64,000 bases of DNA from assembly GCA_016648135.1 (NCBI GenBank), contig JADDOH010002579.1:62001-126000 (forward strand), written 5' to 3'. This document shows positions 32,690-42,790 of the stretch, piece by piece. The translations under genes and the position numbers were made by a program. Each line of letters starts with the position of its first letter. The first letter of the stretch is position 1. Below the pieces are notes generated by a model that searched no databases, was not told where the DNA came from, and worked only from the letters and a program-made list of their open reading frames with translations. Source of the DNA: Agrypnia vestita. Lineage: Eukaryota; Arthropoda; Insecta; Trichoptera; Phryganeidae.

Positions 32690-33028
32690 TGATTACAGGG
32701 AAATAAAGTTGTTAAATTCTTCTTCTTATTCTCATGCCCTGTCCGTTTACCGGACGTTGACTATCATGTTGGCCATGCGGACTTTGTTTACTGCGGCCCG
32801 GAACAGCTCCACAGTAGACTGGCCAAACCACTGTCTTAAGTTTTTCAGCCATGAAGTCCTCCTTCTTCCAGCAATATTTCCCCGCATCATGAGATGCAAG
32901 ATCTCATATTTCTCTGGATGTGTCATCACATGTCCTAGGTATTGAAGTTTTCGGATTTTTATTGTTTTAATAACTTCTTTTTCTTTATTCATCCGAGCCA
33001 TAACATCTTCATTCGTAACTCTATCCAT
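32690..33028 (-). pseudogene. LINE C-terminal fragment
   Basis: The minus-strand frame 33028-32747 is open for 93 codons: MDRVTNEDVMARMNKEKEV, IRKLQYLGHVMTHPEKYEIL, then GNIAGRRRTSWLKNLRQWFG and ELFRAAVNKVRMANMI. This is the C-terminal tail of the same LINE family as 15262-15480 and 58290-58625, here with no stop across the tail. Confidence 0.7.
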
Positions 33029-33039
33029 CCAGCTTATTT

Positions 33040-34145
33040 AAAATAATGTCCAACATCTTATACAAAAAATTGCTCCCAATATCTGAGGAAGTCATTGGCA
33101 ACTATCAATGCGGCTTCAGGCTAGGCAAATCACGCATTGATCAAATTTTTTCCTTGAGAAAGGTCTTAGAAAAAACGTTAGAACACAATGTCAAAACTCA
33201 TCATCTCTTTATAGACTTCAAGGCCGCGTATGATAGCATAAATAGGAATGCATTGTACAATGCAATGAGTGAGTTTGGAATACCGCGTAAGATGATAAAT
33301 CTGGTGAAACTAACAATGTCCCCAGTAACGTGTAGAGTCAGAGTTGGCAGTGATCTGTCCAAGCGTTCCACGGAGACAAGGACAAGGAGATGGATTGGCC
33401 TGCTTTTTATTCAACATAGCCTTAGAAAAAGTTATCGTGACTCATAAATTGAGATAAGAGCAACGATATTTGACAAGTTTGTGCAACTATTAGCTTACGC
33501 TGATGATATCGACATAATTGCGAAAACTCCCGATGCGTTACGTAATGCCTTGATAAATCTTGAAAGTTCTGCCAAAAACATGGGTCTCTTAGTAAACCAG
33601 CAGAAGACCAAATACATGGCCGTAGGATGAACCCAACAAATCCCAACTCTCTCGTGTGGAAGTCAAAATTTTGAAACGGTACCAAGATTTACATACCTAG
33701 GATCCCTGATAATAACAACAATAATACTACAGAGGAGATCCAGAAGCGCATAATGAGTGCAAATCGCTACTTTTTCCGCTTACAACAGCAGATAAAATCC
33801 TGATTGGTGTCCAGGAACACCAAAATATTAAGGTAAAAAACGCTTATTAGGCCAGCGCTCACGAACGCGGCTGCGACGTGGGTACTAAGAGAAATAAGCG
33901 AGCACTGGACGTTTTTAAAAGGAACATTTTGAGGCATATCTTCGGACCGGTTCTAGAAAATAGACTTTGGCGCAGAGTTACAACAATGAGCTCTATACTC
34001 TGTTTAAGGAGTCAAATGTCACAAAATTTATAAAACTGGGAAGACTTCGGTAACTGGGTCATGTGGAGAGAATATCCGAGCATCAAGCACTAAAGTCCCT
34101 GCTGAATTCAAGGCCAATAGGGCGAAAATGGGTGGCAAAAGTGTA
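33040..34145 (+). pseudogene. LINE reverse transcriptase, decayed
   Basis: The frame 33046-33447 gives YQCGFRLGKSRIDQIFSLRK, HHLFIDFKAAYDSI (catalytic box A) and EFGIPRKMINLVKLTM. One TAA (about 33445) interrupts it, then the same frame continues to LAYADDIDIIA with the YADD catalytic box (about 33493-33525) and a LVNQQKTKYM segment. From about 33628 on, stops and frameshifts accumulate through FTYLGS-like, LIRPALT, a RRYN-ELY-like segment and FIKLGRL, ending near 34140. This is about half of a non-LTR polymerase. The endonuclease domain is missing. The fragment abuts the reversed LINE tail at 32690-33028. Confidence 0.82.
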
Positions 34146-36719
34146 GGGCCGATATGTCAGCTATTGCTCATAAGACGGCCCTAGGTGTGTGGCAGGTCCC
34201 CTCTTCTAGATCATTCTTGCATTATGTGTTACCTGTTGGAAACTATATCAGGGACTGATTTTTTGTTGATTTATAAAATATAAAATGTGTAATTGTTTTC
34301 TAATAAAGTGTGTTTTTTTTTACACTCCTTGTTTATTGGTTCACATCACGTGAATTTCCCATTTGTGTTTAGTTCATTTGTTAATACAACGAGTCGGGTA
34401 AGTAACCGTCTCTCTCACACCTGGTAAATGGGTGCGCGACCGCCTACGCGCATATAAATTTGATCGCTGTTTTGTATAGACGATAAGTACGTCAGGCAGA
34501 ATCCTATACTGACAATAAAGTCAAAGTTAATAATATTAAAAAAAAATACTGCTTCAGACATACTTTCTACTTTTTCATTTAAATTATACAAACCAGGGTC
34601 TTACAAGGGGAACATAATACCCTTTAGCGTACGTAGCGGCTGTTCATATAATTATGATGCATGATTGTTAAGTCTAATAGCACGATTTTAAGTTCTAAGT
34701 CGCTTCTCCAAGCGTCCACTGCATTAAAACCGTTACGGACTTGTACAGGTGGTCATGACGCTATGCAAAGTTTTCACTTAGCTCACCAACCGAGCACGTC
34801 TAAAAGCTCGGCCTTAAGTTGTGAGTCCTTTCGATACCTCCACTACGTAAGTATAAATATGATATTTAGTTTGCTCAAAGGATAATACTAGACATCTTTG
34901 TTGGTCTAATAGTTAACAAGTGATGATTGAATCTGTCCTTCCACATCAAGTTATTAAATACATTTTTTTAAGAATAATTTTAACTAAGATATGTACTTTG
35001 TTTTTTTACAGGTAATGAAAATCATTGATCTACCCTACTGCAATTAGCGGACACAGATTGTAAGTTTTTTTTTACAATAATTAAATATTTGATTACTCTC
35101 GTAAATTAATATAATGTTTTAATTTCTTATTTAATAATTGTGTTCTTGACAGAGCAATGCAAATTGTTTGGCAAAAAATAAATCTTGAGAAGTATAAAAG
35201 GAAAAAAAAGCGGCAGCATTTTCGTAATATTTTTCAAAGCCGTAATACGTAGCTTCGTGCCTGTAATTTTATATTTTTATTCCTTTTTGTCGCTTAACTT
35301 ATAAATTTAATTTCGTGTTTTAATTCCTTATTTCGAACGATAAAAGAATCGGAGGGTTCTAGCCAGGATCCGGGAAGAGATTTGAGAGTCGTGTAGACAT
35401 CGATCAGTCTCTTTTCCCGGGGCTGGAACGAACAGCTAATGTCGCTAATGGCAGAGAGATCAGAGAATATCATCATTTTGTTGTTTTGAATCTTTACAAT
35501 TATAATTACGTTACGTTATTCTTTAGTTACGAAAAGGCTCAAAATCTGATCGCTACATAATGTCGAAACTCGTGTAAAATTGCGTTGTAACTGCCTGGCC
35601 GATAGCGTCTACATTGTGCAGTTTTACAGATCGATATAGCGTCCAGGACACGAAGAACACGGTCTACTGTCCTACATAGGGGACACGATAGGGGAGGGCC
35701 GTACCCCGCAGGAACAAAGCTCGTAAATTTCTCCCCTTTATCTTCCCGCAGCGAAAATGATGAAACTCTCTTATCTTTTAAATTAACTCAGCTACACGGA
35801 TTTTTTATTTTGTATTTTACTTCGAGGGAAACGAAATATTTACTGCGAAGTCTTCTGTGGAGAAAATATTAAAATAGTATTTTTCAAATAAAGTAATCCT
35901 CTTTGAAAGATTTTAATTTGCAAACAAAATATATTATAAAGGGTGGGAGGGAGGGACTTATAATATTATAACAAGATTCTGGAAACGAGAGGAGCTGTAC
36001 GTTATCGAAGGTTTACGGACGGTTTGAATGATTTGAAAAGATTTTAAAGACATCTAGAAGTCGTTCAAATACGCGAAATTGTCTTAAATCTTAGAAAAAT
36101 AATAACATCGTGATCGCAGAATCGATGTCAAAAGACACCAGAGACGAGTGGAATATTCTAGTGAACGAATAAGTGCGAGTCTAGCTAAAGTTTGTGTCTA
36201 CTGACCTGTTTAGTGATTAATTTTGATCCTCACCGCGGCGAACCCATGACAGTGTGGTTAGGTTAAGTTAGGTCGGTGAATTTTTTTTAGATAAAAATTA
36301 ATTCCGTTCCGAAATCCATCATAATTATTTACATCCCCGTAAGGGAGGTAAGAGGGCTGGAAGTTCAAAATCTTCCCCTATTTTACTATTTCAATGCTTT
36401 GTTCAATGCAATGTTTAATGCTCAATCAAGTTCTAATCTAAGGTTTCGGTTGCTGTTTAACCTATTACGGTTTAAAGCCACTCACCGACCGCATTCCCTC
36501 CGTAGTAATAAAATAGACATATCTTGGGAATTGTTCCGTAAGACATGTCCAAGCCATCTCAAATTGTGTTAATTTTGTTTGTAGATTTTGTATGTAGATG
36601 TAGTATATACTGGTGTCTTCTTAGTATATCGAAGGAAGGCTGCCGTTAGTTTCCCGGCTTAGTCATCAAGCTTTAATCATCACTAATCTTCAATGGCTTC
36701 AGTACGATACACAATACGT
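34146..36719. other. No gene; possible LTR-like promoter near 34450
   Basis: 34430-34520 holds CGCATATAAATTTGATCG followed about 60 bases later by CAATAAAGTC, the TATA-to-AATAAA spacing of a small LTR, but ends and coding sequence are not seen. A degenerate SINE head may lie at 34890-34960 (TTTGTTGGTCTAATAGTTA). 35340-35460 and 35590-35760 are GC-richer patches with no match. 35940-36360 has nothing recognised. Confidence 0.35.
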
Positions 36720-37321
36720 GTATGTGAATTATACCCTACACAGCCACAGCCCTAAGCAGACCATCATAACATCCATAGTAAGCAAGGCGCGACCTCCAGT
36801 GATATGTGATACAAGAGGGATACAAGAGGCACATTGTATAGCCGCGACTTCTGCAGCGGACAGCAGGTCAAACCAAGGTGCATGCGCCAGACGGATTTCG
36901 CAACGTAGACAAAACAAGGGCACAGCAGCGTAAAAAAGTCATCGACACAGGTCAGTGATCATCCAACCTGCAACAAGCCAGACCTTAAGAGAGTTCTTTG
37001 TTCCCAAAACATATAAAAATAGTCGACGCCCTGTACAGGCATGTCAGTCTCTCAACTATACCCGGCGTAGGCCGGAGGCCCTGTTCCGTGAGTCTTTATC
37101 ATTGTCTTTATTATTGTAATTATGTATAACTTGTTATTGTATTATCGAGTAAATGAATTCGTTATACCTTCCATGACTTTGGGGAATTCCCGTTTAACAC
37201 GGGTGGTGATCATAAAGCAACTTCTTCTCATTTGCAACGATAACTACAAAACGTGGGTGGAGCCTTTCTTTCCCACATCTGGAAACTACACACGAAAGAA
37301 GAGAACACATGCTCCCCCACA
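36720..37321 (+). mobile_element. Solo LTR, family LTR-1, copy 2 (longest)
   Basis: Same ordered landmarks as the copy at 890, plus two segments that copy 1 lacks but copy 3 has: CCCGGCGTAGGCCGGAGGCC after the start site, and GACTTTGGGGAATTCCCGTT before the end. TATA starts at 37012 (TATAAAAATAG), and the end is GCTCCCCCACA. No internal coding sequence on either side. Confidence 0.7.
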
Positions 37322-37840
37322 AAATCATGACTAACGATTTGTACAATACTGATTTCTTTTGTATTTGAATTCAAAGCGTTTATTTATATTTTTTAAAATT
37401 CATTTAAGCATAAATTTTTAATCTATTATATAATTATCTGTTAAAAAGCGGTTATCCGTATTATAATTGTAACAAAGCAATTTTAATAAGGAGCTTGATC
37501 AATTTAAAGTATTTTAAAATGTTGCTGGTTTTCTCTAATATTTTCATGATCTTTTCTCTAATCTTAATCAACATTATCTCTAATCTTTATTTTATGTATG
37601 CGACATCTAATCAGTAAATATTGTATAAAAAAATATACGTGCATATGTGCATAATTTTTTGGACTCACAAATTATTGTGAAGTAATTATCTATAAGTAAC
37701 CTAACCCATTTTGTTACCTTTTTGCATTAAAATTCCATAAATCAATAATTAATAATGTGTTGATCAATGTTTGATCTTTTAAAGCAAACCTAAAATCTGG
37801 TCTCGCATATTTATTTCGGAGTGCGGGGGTTCAGAACATG
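37322..37840. other. No recognisable feature
   Basis: AT-rich. Nothing recognised. Confidence 0.45.
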
Positions 37841-38298
37841 TGTTGCCGGAACATGTCTAGGAATAAAAATATAGTATAATGAGATGACAGCGAAATTTAG
37901 TTATACAGGAATACAGAAGCCAATGCCATGAGCCAGCAATATGGCAGTTTAGAGCCGTCGCGATTCTAGCCGCACGCATCGATACGGCATCAACTCGATG
38001 CGACTAACTCAGTCCCAGTCATCTATGGATACCACTCACAGACCAGTACCACCATTCTGTCGCCGGCCGCCGTAACTATAGCAAGTGATATTCCTGTACG
38101 CAACCACATCTGTATATTGTCACAATAAATAGCATCGTCTAACCTTGAGTGTCATTTGCGCCCTGTATCCATTCATTTATTCCTGCGTCTGCTGATTCAT
38201 CTCATACATATCTAGCGGCATTATACAATACGCGTCAATACAATACAATAAATCAAACGATAAGACGCCCTTGCACGGGTGGGCATTCTCTCCCAACA
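37841..38298 (+). mobile_element. Solo LTR, family LTR-2
   Basis: Starts TGTTGCCGGAAC and ends GGGTGGGCATTCTCTCCCAACA, giving TGTTG / CAACA termini. A CACAATAAATAG signal near 38121-38132 is followed by AGTGTCATTTGCGCCCTGTA, shared with the fragment at 8985-9225. Neither primer binding site nor coding sequence is seen beyond the end, and no target duplication is obvious. Confidence 0.6.
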
Positions 38299-38892
38299 CC
38301 AACTCACCAACCCGACAAGAACAAAGAAAAATGGTGTCAGCATGAAACAAAATTATTTATCTCCTCCCACAACTTTTGAGTTGGAAGTAGGGCGTTTTAT
38401 TTTTTGGAAATGGGATTCTCTGAATAAGAATAATATTAGAGGTGATACATACATCTCGATTAAAAGATTTGAAATTTTTGGGCGCAAAACTTTTAATTGA
38501 CTGCGAAAACAAGTTACAAACAAATTTCCTCGCGACGCAAAAACTTTTACTTTCGCTCATTTCTCAAAACTCTCGGAGTACGCTTTCTGCGTGAAGCGTT
38601 CCGCCCGGATCGAGGCGTCGCCGCAGCGGTCACCTCGCGACGAATCGGCGCGAATTCGTTAATTCCAATGCCGATTCTTGCGTACTTTTGACAACGTGTT
38701 GGTGTTTTGCCGGGGACGCTTGTTCTGTCGAGGACTGAATCATCAAGTTTTTATTAGTCGGAGAGGAGAAAGCGACAGTCGCGGTAAAATTGATGAAATT
38801 ACTCCTGCGATGAATTGTATCTCTCGGCATAAAGCTTACGGTTTGTAAGACTGACACAGGGTTTGTACGCTACGTTGGGTACTGAGTGTGTA
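38299..38892. other. GC-richer single-copy patch
   Basis: 38570-38800 (GTTCCGCCCGGATCGAGGCG, GTTTTGCCGGGGACGCTTG) matches nothing else in the window and has no motif-bearing frame. Confidence 0.35.
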
Positions 38893-39285
38893 AGTACTTA
38901 TTGCTATGAAGCAATTATGTATGGAAGTGAAGTCTGGAGCTGGCAGGAGAGGAACGAAAGTAGATTGAATGCAGTGGAGATGAGATCCCTCAGACGTATG
39001 TGCGGCGGCCCTCATAGCCCAGTGGGTTTGAAACTGGCATCTCACACCGGGGGTTCCGGGTTCGATTCCTGGTGAGGTCACAATTAATACATGTGATGAG
39101 TGTTTTGCGATGTATTTCGCTTCTGTAATTGGGCCTCTTGGGCTGTTGAAGCGTTAAAAAAAATCAATTTATGATAGAGTAAAGAAAGAAGATATCAGGA
39201 ATGAACGTAAAGCTGATCTCAGCATAATAAATAGAATTATAAAGGGGTCGCTCAGATGATTTGGGCATGTTGCCATCACTCAAGT
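38893..39285 (+). pseudogene. LINE C-terminal fragment split by a SINE
   Basis: The left part encodes YGSEVWSWQERNESRLNAVE then MRSLRRMCG. The right part (from 39165) continues in the expected order, DRVKKEDIRNERKADLSIIN then an IIKGSLR-FGHV segment. This is the post-polymerase region of the family whose extreme C-terminus lies at 22424-22690. The two parts are separated only by the SINE at 39007-39164, so the SINE inserted into this LINE. The right end stops at a Penelope-type family A piece. Confidence 0.75.
39007..39164 (+). mobile_element. Second tRNA-derived SINE family
   Basis: The head has an A-box-like TAGCCCAGTGGG and a near-perfect B-box GGTTCGATTCC, spaced about 40 bases apart as in tRNA-type RNA polymerase III promoters. 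The body includes TGTTTTGCGATGTATTTCGC and AATTGGGCCTCTTGGGCTG, and the copy ends in a run of A. It shares no body sequence with the main SINE family. Only one copy is seen here. Confidence 0.72.
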
Positions 39286-39490
39286 CAGCTCGTATAGATC
39301 ATAAGCTTCGGGCCACCCTATAAAGACTTCCATGCACGTTTCTTATATAACTAGCTTTGTCTCTGTGAGACTTCAAAAATTTATCTTAATTAATAATAAA
39401 CCATTATTAACATTTAAAGCATTAACTTTGTGTTCATACATTTGAACATAATGTTAGTTATGTGGTAATGTATATAAGAAATTTTGGTCT
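39280..39490 (-). mobile_element. Penelope-type family A, flank block
   Basis: Reversed, this matches 21990-22180 closely: AACATTATGTTCAAATGTAT, ACACAAAGTTAATGCTTTAA, ATTAAGATAA, GTCTCACAGAGACAAAGCTA and CATGGAAGTCTTTATAGGGT. The hammerhead-like core itself is not included. Confidence 0.55.
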
Positions 39491-39984
39491 CAGAACGTAT
39501 ATACAAAAATATTTTTTTACATGAAAAAAAGGAAAAACTCATTAAAACCTGTATACAAAAATGAATACGAATATAAGAACACAATTCATAAATGAGATAA
39601 GATAAAAAAACATAAGGCTGAAGATTAATTGTGCGTACCGTCAATAAAATAAAATGATTAAATCAAATTTTTCAAAAACTCACAATTGAACAATTTGATA
39701 TAACCTGAGTAGTATTACGGCTGTGTTTGGTGCAATGTTAACGGACAATCGATAATTTACAAAAGTCGGTCATTAGATGTACTCGCCACAGAAATGAGGT
39801 GAAATTATTGACAGGAATGCTACATTTCAAACAGCTCTTCACCCATCTGATCGATTTGTCGACCTGCTGGTATAAGACCGGTGTATGTAGGACACGGCTG
39901 GTAAATAGAAATATCAAGCCATCCATAACTTCTTTGATACAGGGATTCCTAACTTGAGATATCTCTTTTGAGATATCAATTGCC
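39491..39984. other. No recognisable feature
   Basis: Nothing recognised. Confidence 0.45.
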
Positions 39985-40610
39985 TTTCTCTTTTTACAAA
40001 AACTAATAAATGGTATTATTGGCTGTCCTCAACTACTAGAACGTATTTGCTTGCGTGTTCCATCTCGCATAACTAGAAGTCAGGCAGGTTTTGTCGTAGA
40101 AACTGCAGCCACTAACTATATCTTTAATTCCGCAAAGGCTTCCTAGACTAGCAAACAGATACGAGCAACTGGACGTCTTTGCCAATAACTGTATATTATT
40201 CAAACGTATATTAAAAGCTGTATTGAAAAATTACTAGTATTTGTCGGATCGGACTTAAATAATTGATTTGTAATTGTATGTATATTTTTTATTATTATAT
40301 TACTTTCAATGCTTGTGCTATATTTTTTCACTCCACATAAGTACTTTTTTTGTTTTTAAATTTCTGTTTTCTTATGCTTCTGCTTTTTATATACTTACTT
40401 GATTTTTACCTTATATTATATTTATCTTTATATATTTGTATCTATATTTTAAGTTTTTTCTTTTCTCTTTATGTCATCATTATGTTTACATGTTATTGTT
40501 TTTTTCTCTTTAAACTATCTATATATTCTGTTAATGTACACTTACCTATCTCTTGTAAAAGCCCTATAGAGCGTTAATTGATAAATAATAAAAATAAAAT
40601 AAAATAAAAA
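39985..40610 (+). pseudogene. LINE C-terminus with 3' UTR and A-rich tail
   Basis: Plus-strand translation from about 39990 gives FLQKLINGIIGCPQL, GCPQLLERICLRVPSR, TAATNYIFNSAK and, after a one-base shift near 40140, RLANRYEQLDVFANNCILFK ending in a TAG at about 40236. This is the final segment of R1/Jockey-superfamily LINE proteins. About 330 bases of T-rich 3' untranslated region follow, then GATAAATAATAAAAATAAAA at about 40580-40610. An open frame at 40350-40577 lies inside that low-complexity 3' region and is not a gene. Confidence 0.7.
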
Positions 40611-40844
40611 TATAATCATGTTTGATCTCTATTTTATAATGTTACTTTTAATCTTCACTCACCCTGGTGCCTGAAATCTAAATTAAGATTCTTCTACCTA
40701 ATCATGACCTGCTTCTCCTTCTACTACAGTACGTCATTATTCATCCCCATTCATAATCTTCAGTTTCTAATTCGAAGTATAGTTGGCTACGGTGCCCATC
40801 TATCTTCATATCGTCTCCTTATGAGTAAATGTTTAATTAGGATA

Positions 40845-41070
40845 AATTTTACGTCTTAACGAGACGAAAATATTTATATGAGCAACATGTATGGAAGTCT
40901 TTTTATTGAATGGCCCAGGATGAATGTAGTTTTTTTTTTAACAGAGTGTTAGTAAAATTTGTATAAACCACTACCAGATTTTATGTCTACCGGTTTCGAG
41001 ACGTACCGATCTCTTCGTCAGGACCAACACTACACTACTACGTTCATAACACTATACACTACAACAATTT
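40845..41070 (-). mobile_element. Penelope-type family A, inverted pair of pieces
   Basis: 40845-40920 matches the flank block in plus orientation (GTATGGAAGTCTTTTTATTG). 40930-41070 is the core repeat reversed, with the best-preserved family A motif: on the minus strand CTGACGAA / GAGA-TCGGTACG-TCTC / GAA-ACCGGT-A (40987-41021), inside GTGGTGTAGTGTTGGTC-like sequence. Joined inverted pieces are typical of Penelope-like insertions. Confidence 0.6.
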
Positions 41071-41640
41071 CTCTATTTTAAACAGTATTGGAATCTATTA
41101 AGTTGATGCAAAAATACCTGCTGCTTTTTAAAAATTGTATCCTATATTGTATTGTAACATAACCAATATCTCATAACTTAAGAATGTCTTAATAACGTAA
41201 AATTCTGGTGTTCCAGTGTCTTTTGTCCTTTTTCCTAGCCACCAGAAAAGCCTTGTCATCAAAACCTTAAGATGGAACCCATATTGTATAAGCAGGTATC
41301 ACCAGCTTGAAGCTAACAATCTTGGCATGCCTTTTCGCTAATCGTTCCTTCAATGAAAAAATCGTTGATGAATGAGATAGCGGCTTTCTGCCCTTTCCCG
41401 AAGTAGAACTACGTAATGTTGCGTACGTGTGTATGATTTTCAAAGCGAATTTCAATTTCTGAGCTCTATTAAATAATTATATTATGACAAATATCTGTTA
41501 AACCTCCTAACACCGCTTATAAAACAAATCACACTGATAGCTCTGTGTGATGCGTCAAGACGACCCTTAGCTAACTGATCCGACACAGTACAGAATGCAA
41601 GCAAATAGCGAAAAATCTAATTTAGTACAAAGAGAGTTTT
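41071..41640. other. No recognisable feature
   Basis: Nothing recognised. Confidence 0.4.
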
Positions 41641-41650
41641 CGCCAGACTA

Positions 41651-41668
41651 TTCCAGAACGTTCGAGAA
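41651..41668. promoter_or_regulatory. Perfect four-unit heat-shock element
   Basis: TTC-CA-GAA-CG-TTC-GA-GAA in exact phase, 12 of 12 consensus bases. A TTTTATAACG that could pass for a weak TATA lies about 60 bases downstream. No coding sequence follows. Confidence 0.45.
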
Positions 41669-42309
41669 CCTTTGATTATTTTCCATTCTCCTCGATTTTT
41701 AGAATTTTGTGAAAATACTTTTATAACGTCTATTTGGAAACATGCGTTGCTCAATAAACTCACAGTAACGTACTGAGTACGATCGCACTATAGTAAATTG
41801 TTTTTTTTAACTGTCACTTTTAGTTTGATGGCGACAGTGAGTATGTCAGCCCCCTTCCGCAGCGCCTAAAAACACGCGTAAAAGTAATACACTGAAAATG
41901 TCAAACGTAATTCGATGAAGACACTTTAATAGCGAAAGTTTTGATGTTTAGTTAAGCGAATGGAGTGCCAAGGAGGCGCGAGTCCTGTTAAGTTAAATAA
42001 ATTGTCACTGCGGCTACTGTATTCTGCGCTTTGCTAAAAGCCTCTCGCATTTCAGCCCGGAAAGCACAGTCAAGTTCGCCCAAAGGAACAGCGCAGTACA
42101 ATAAATGGTAATGTGAAAATTGCCCTTATTTATGGCAGGATGTTTTATGACGACGCTGGAGGGCAGGCGACCCACGGACGTCGGAGTGCGAGGATATATG
42201 CGGACACAGTTCTCAATGTTACTGAAAATCACTCGGATGTGGAATGTGACGTCGAAAATCCAATATGCCTGATTTTTTAACAAAAATAAATGTATTTTTG
42301 GTGGTAAAA
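41669..42309. other. No recognisable feature
   Basis: Nothing recognised. Confidence 0.4.
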
Positions 42310-42790
42310 GTAAGCGTCGGTAGTCACCAATTTGTGTTGATGGATGAATGAGGAGAAGGATGCTTTATGGTCAGTACCTGTTATATAACGGGAATTCTCC
42401 AAAGTCGTGGAATATTTGATTAAGTTATTTCCTCGAGAAAACAATTACAAATTTTACATACTTAATTACGATAATAAAGACTTCGATGTAACAAGGCCTC
42501 CGGCCTACGCCGGGGATAGTTGAGAGACTGACATGCCCGTACAGGGTGTTGGCTATTTTTATATTTTTTGAGAACAAAGAACTCTCTTGAAGTTTAGCTG
42601 TATGCGTGCTCCGGTTACGGTGCTCCGGGCATCAGCCTGTGTCTACGCAGTTTTGTCAGATATGCATTTTCATACGTTGGTGTACGTAGGCTCGTACCCG
42701 CTTCGATGTATACGTCCTCCAGTTCGCCTTTTGCCACCGGGATCGACGCTCCTTGTCGCACGTGCGGCCTCTTTGGTAAATGTAGATGTA
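42310..42790 (-). mobile_element. Solo LTR, family LTR-1, copy 3, truncated
   Basis: On the minus strand: a CGTAGACACAGGCTGATGCC segment, AGAGAGTTCTTTGTTC, a TATAAAAATAGCC TATA box (about 42551-42563), CATGTCAGTCTCTCAACTAT, CCCCGGCGTAGGCCGGAGGC, a GTCTTTATTAT segment and GACTTTGGAGAATTCCCGTT. The terminal CCCCCACA is absent. Confidence 0.65.

Noticed and set aside
36718..36933. Short frames on both strands in the 36.7-kb block
   Set aside because: They lie inside a repeated LTR-1 copy; the corresponding frames in other copies are not conserved.
40350..40577. A 75-codon hydrophobic-looking frame
   Set aside because: It lies in T-rich low-complexity sequence that is the 3' untranslated region of the LINE fragment at 39985-40610.
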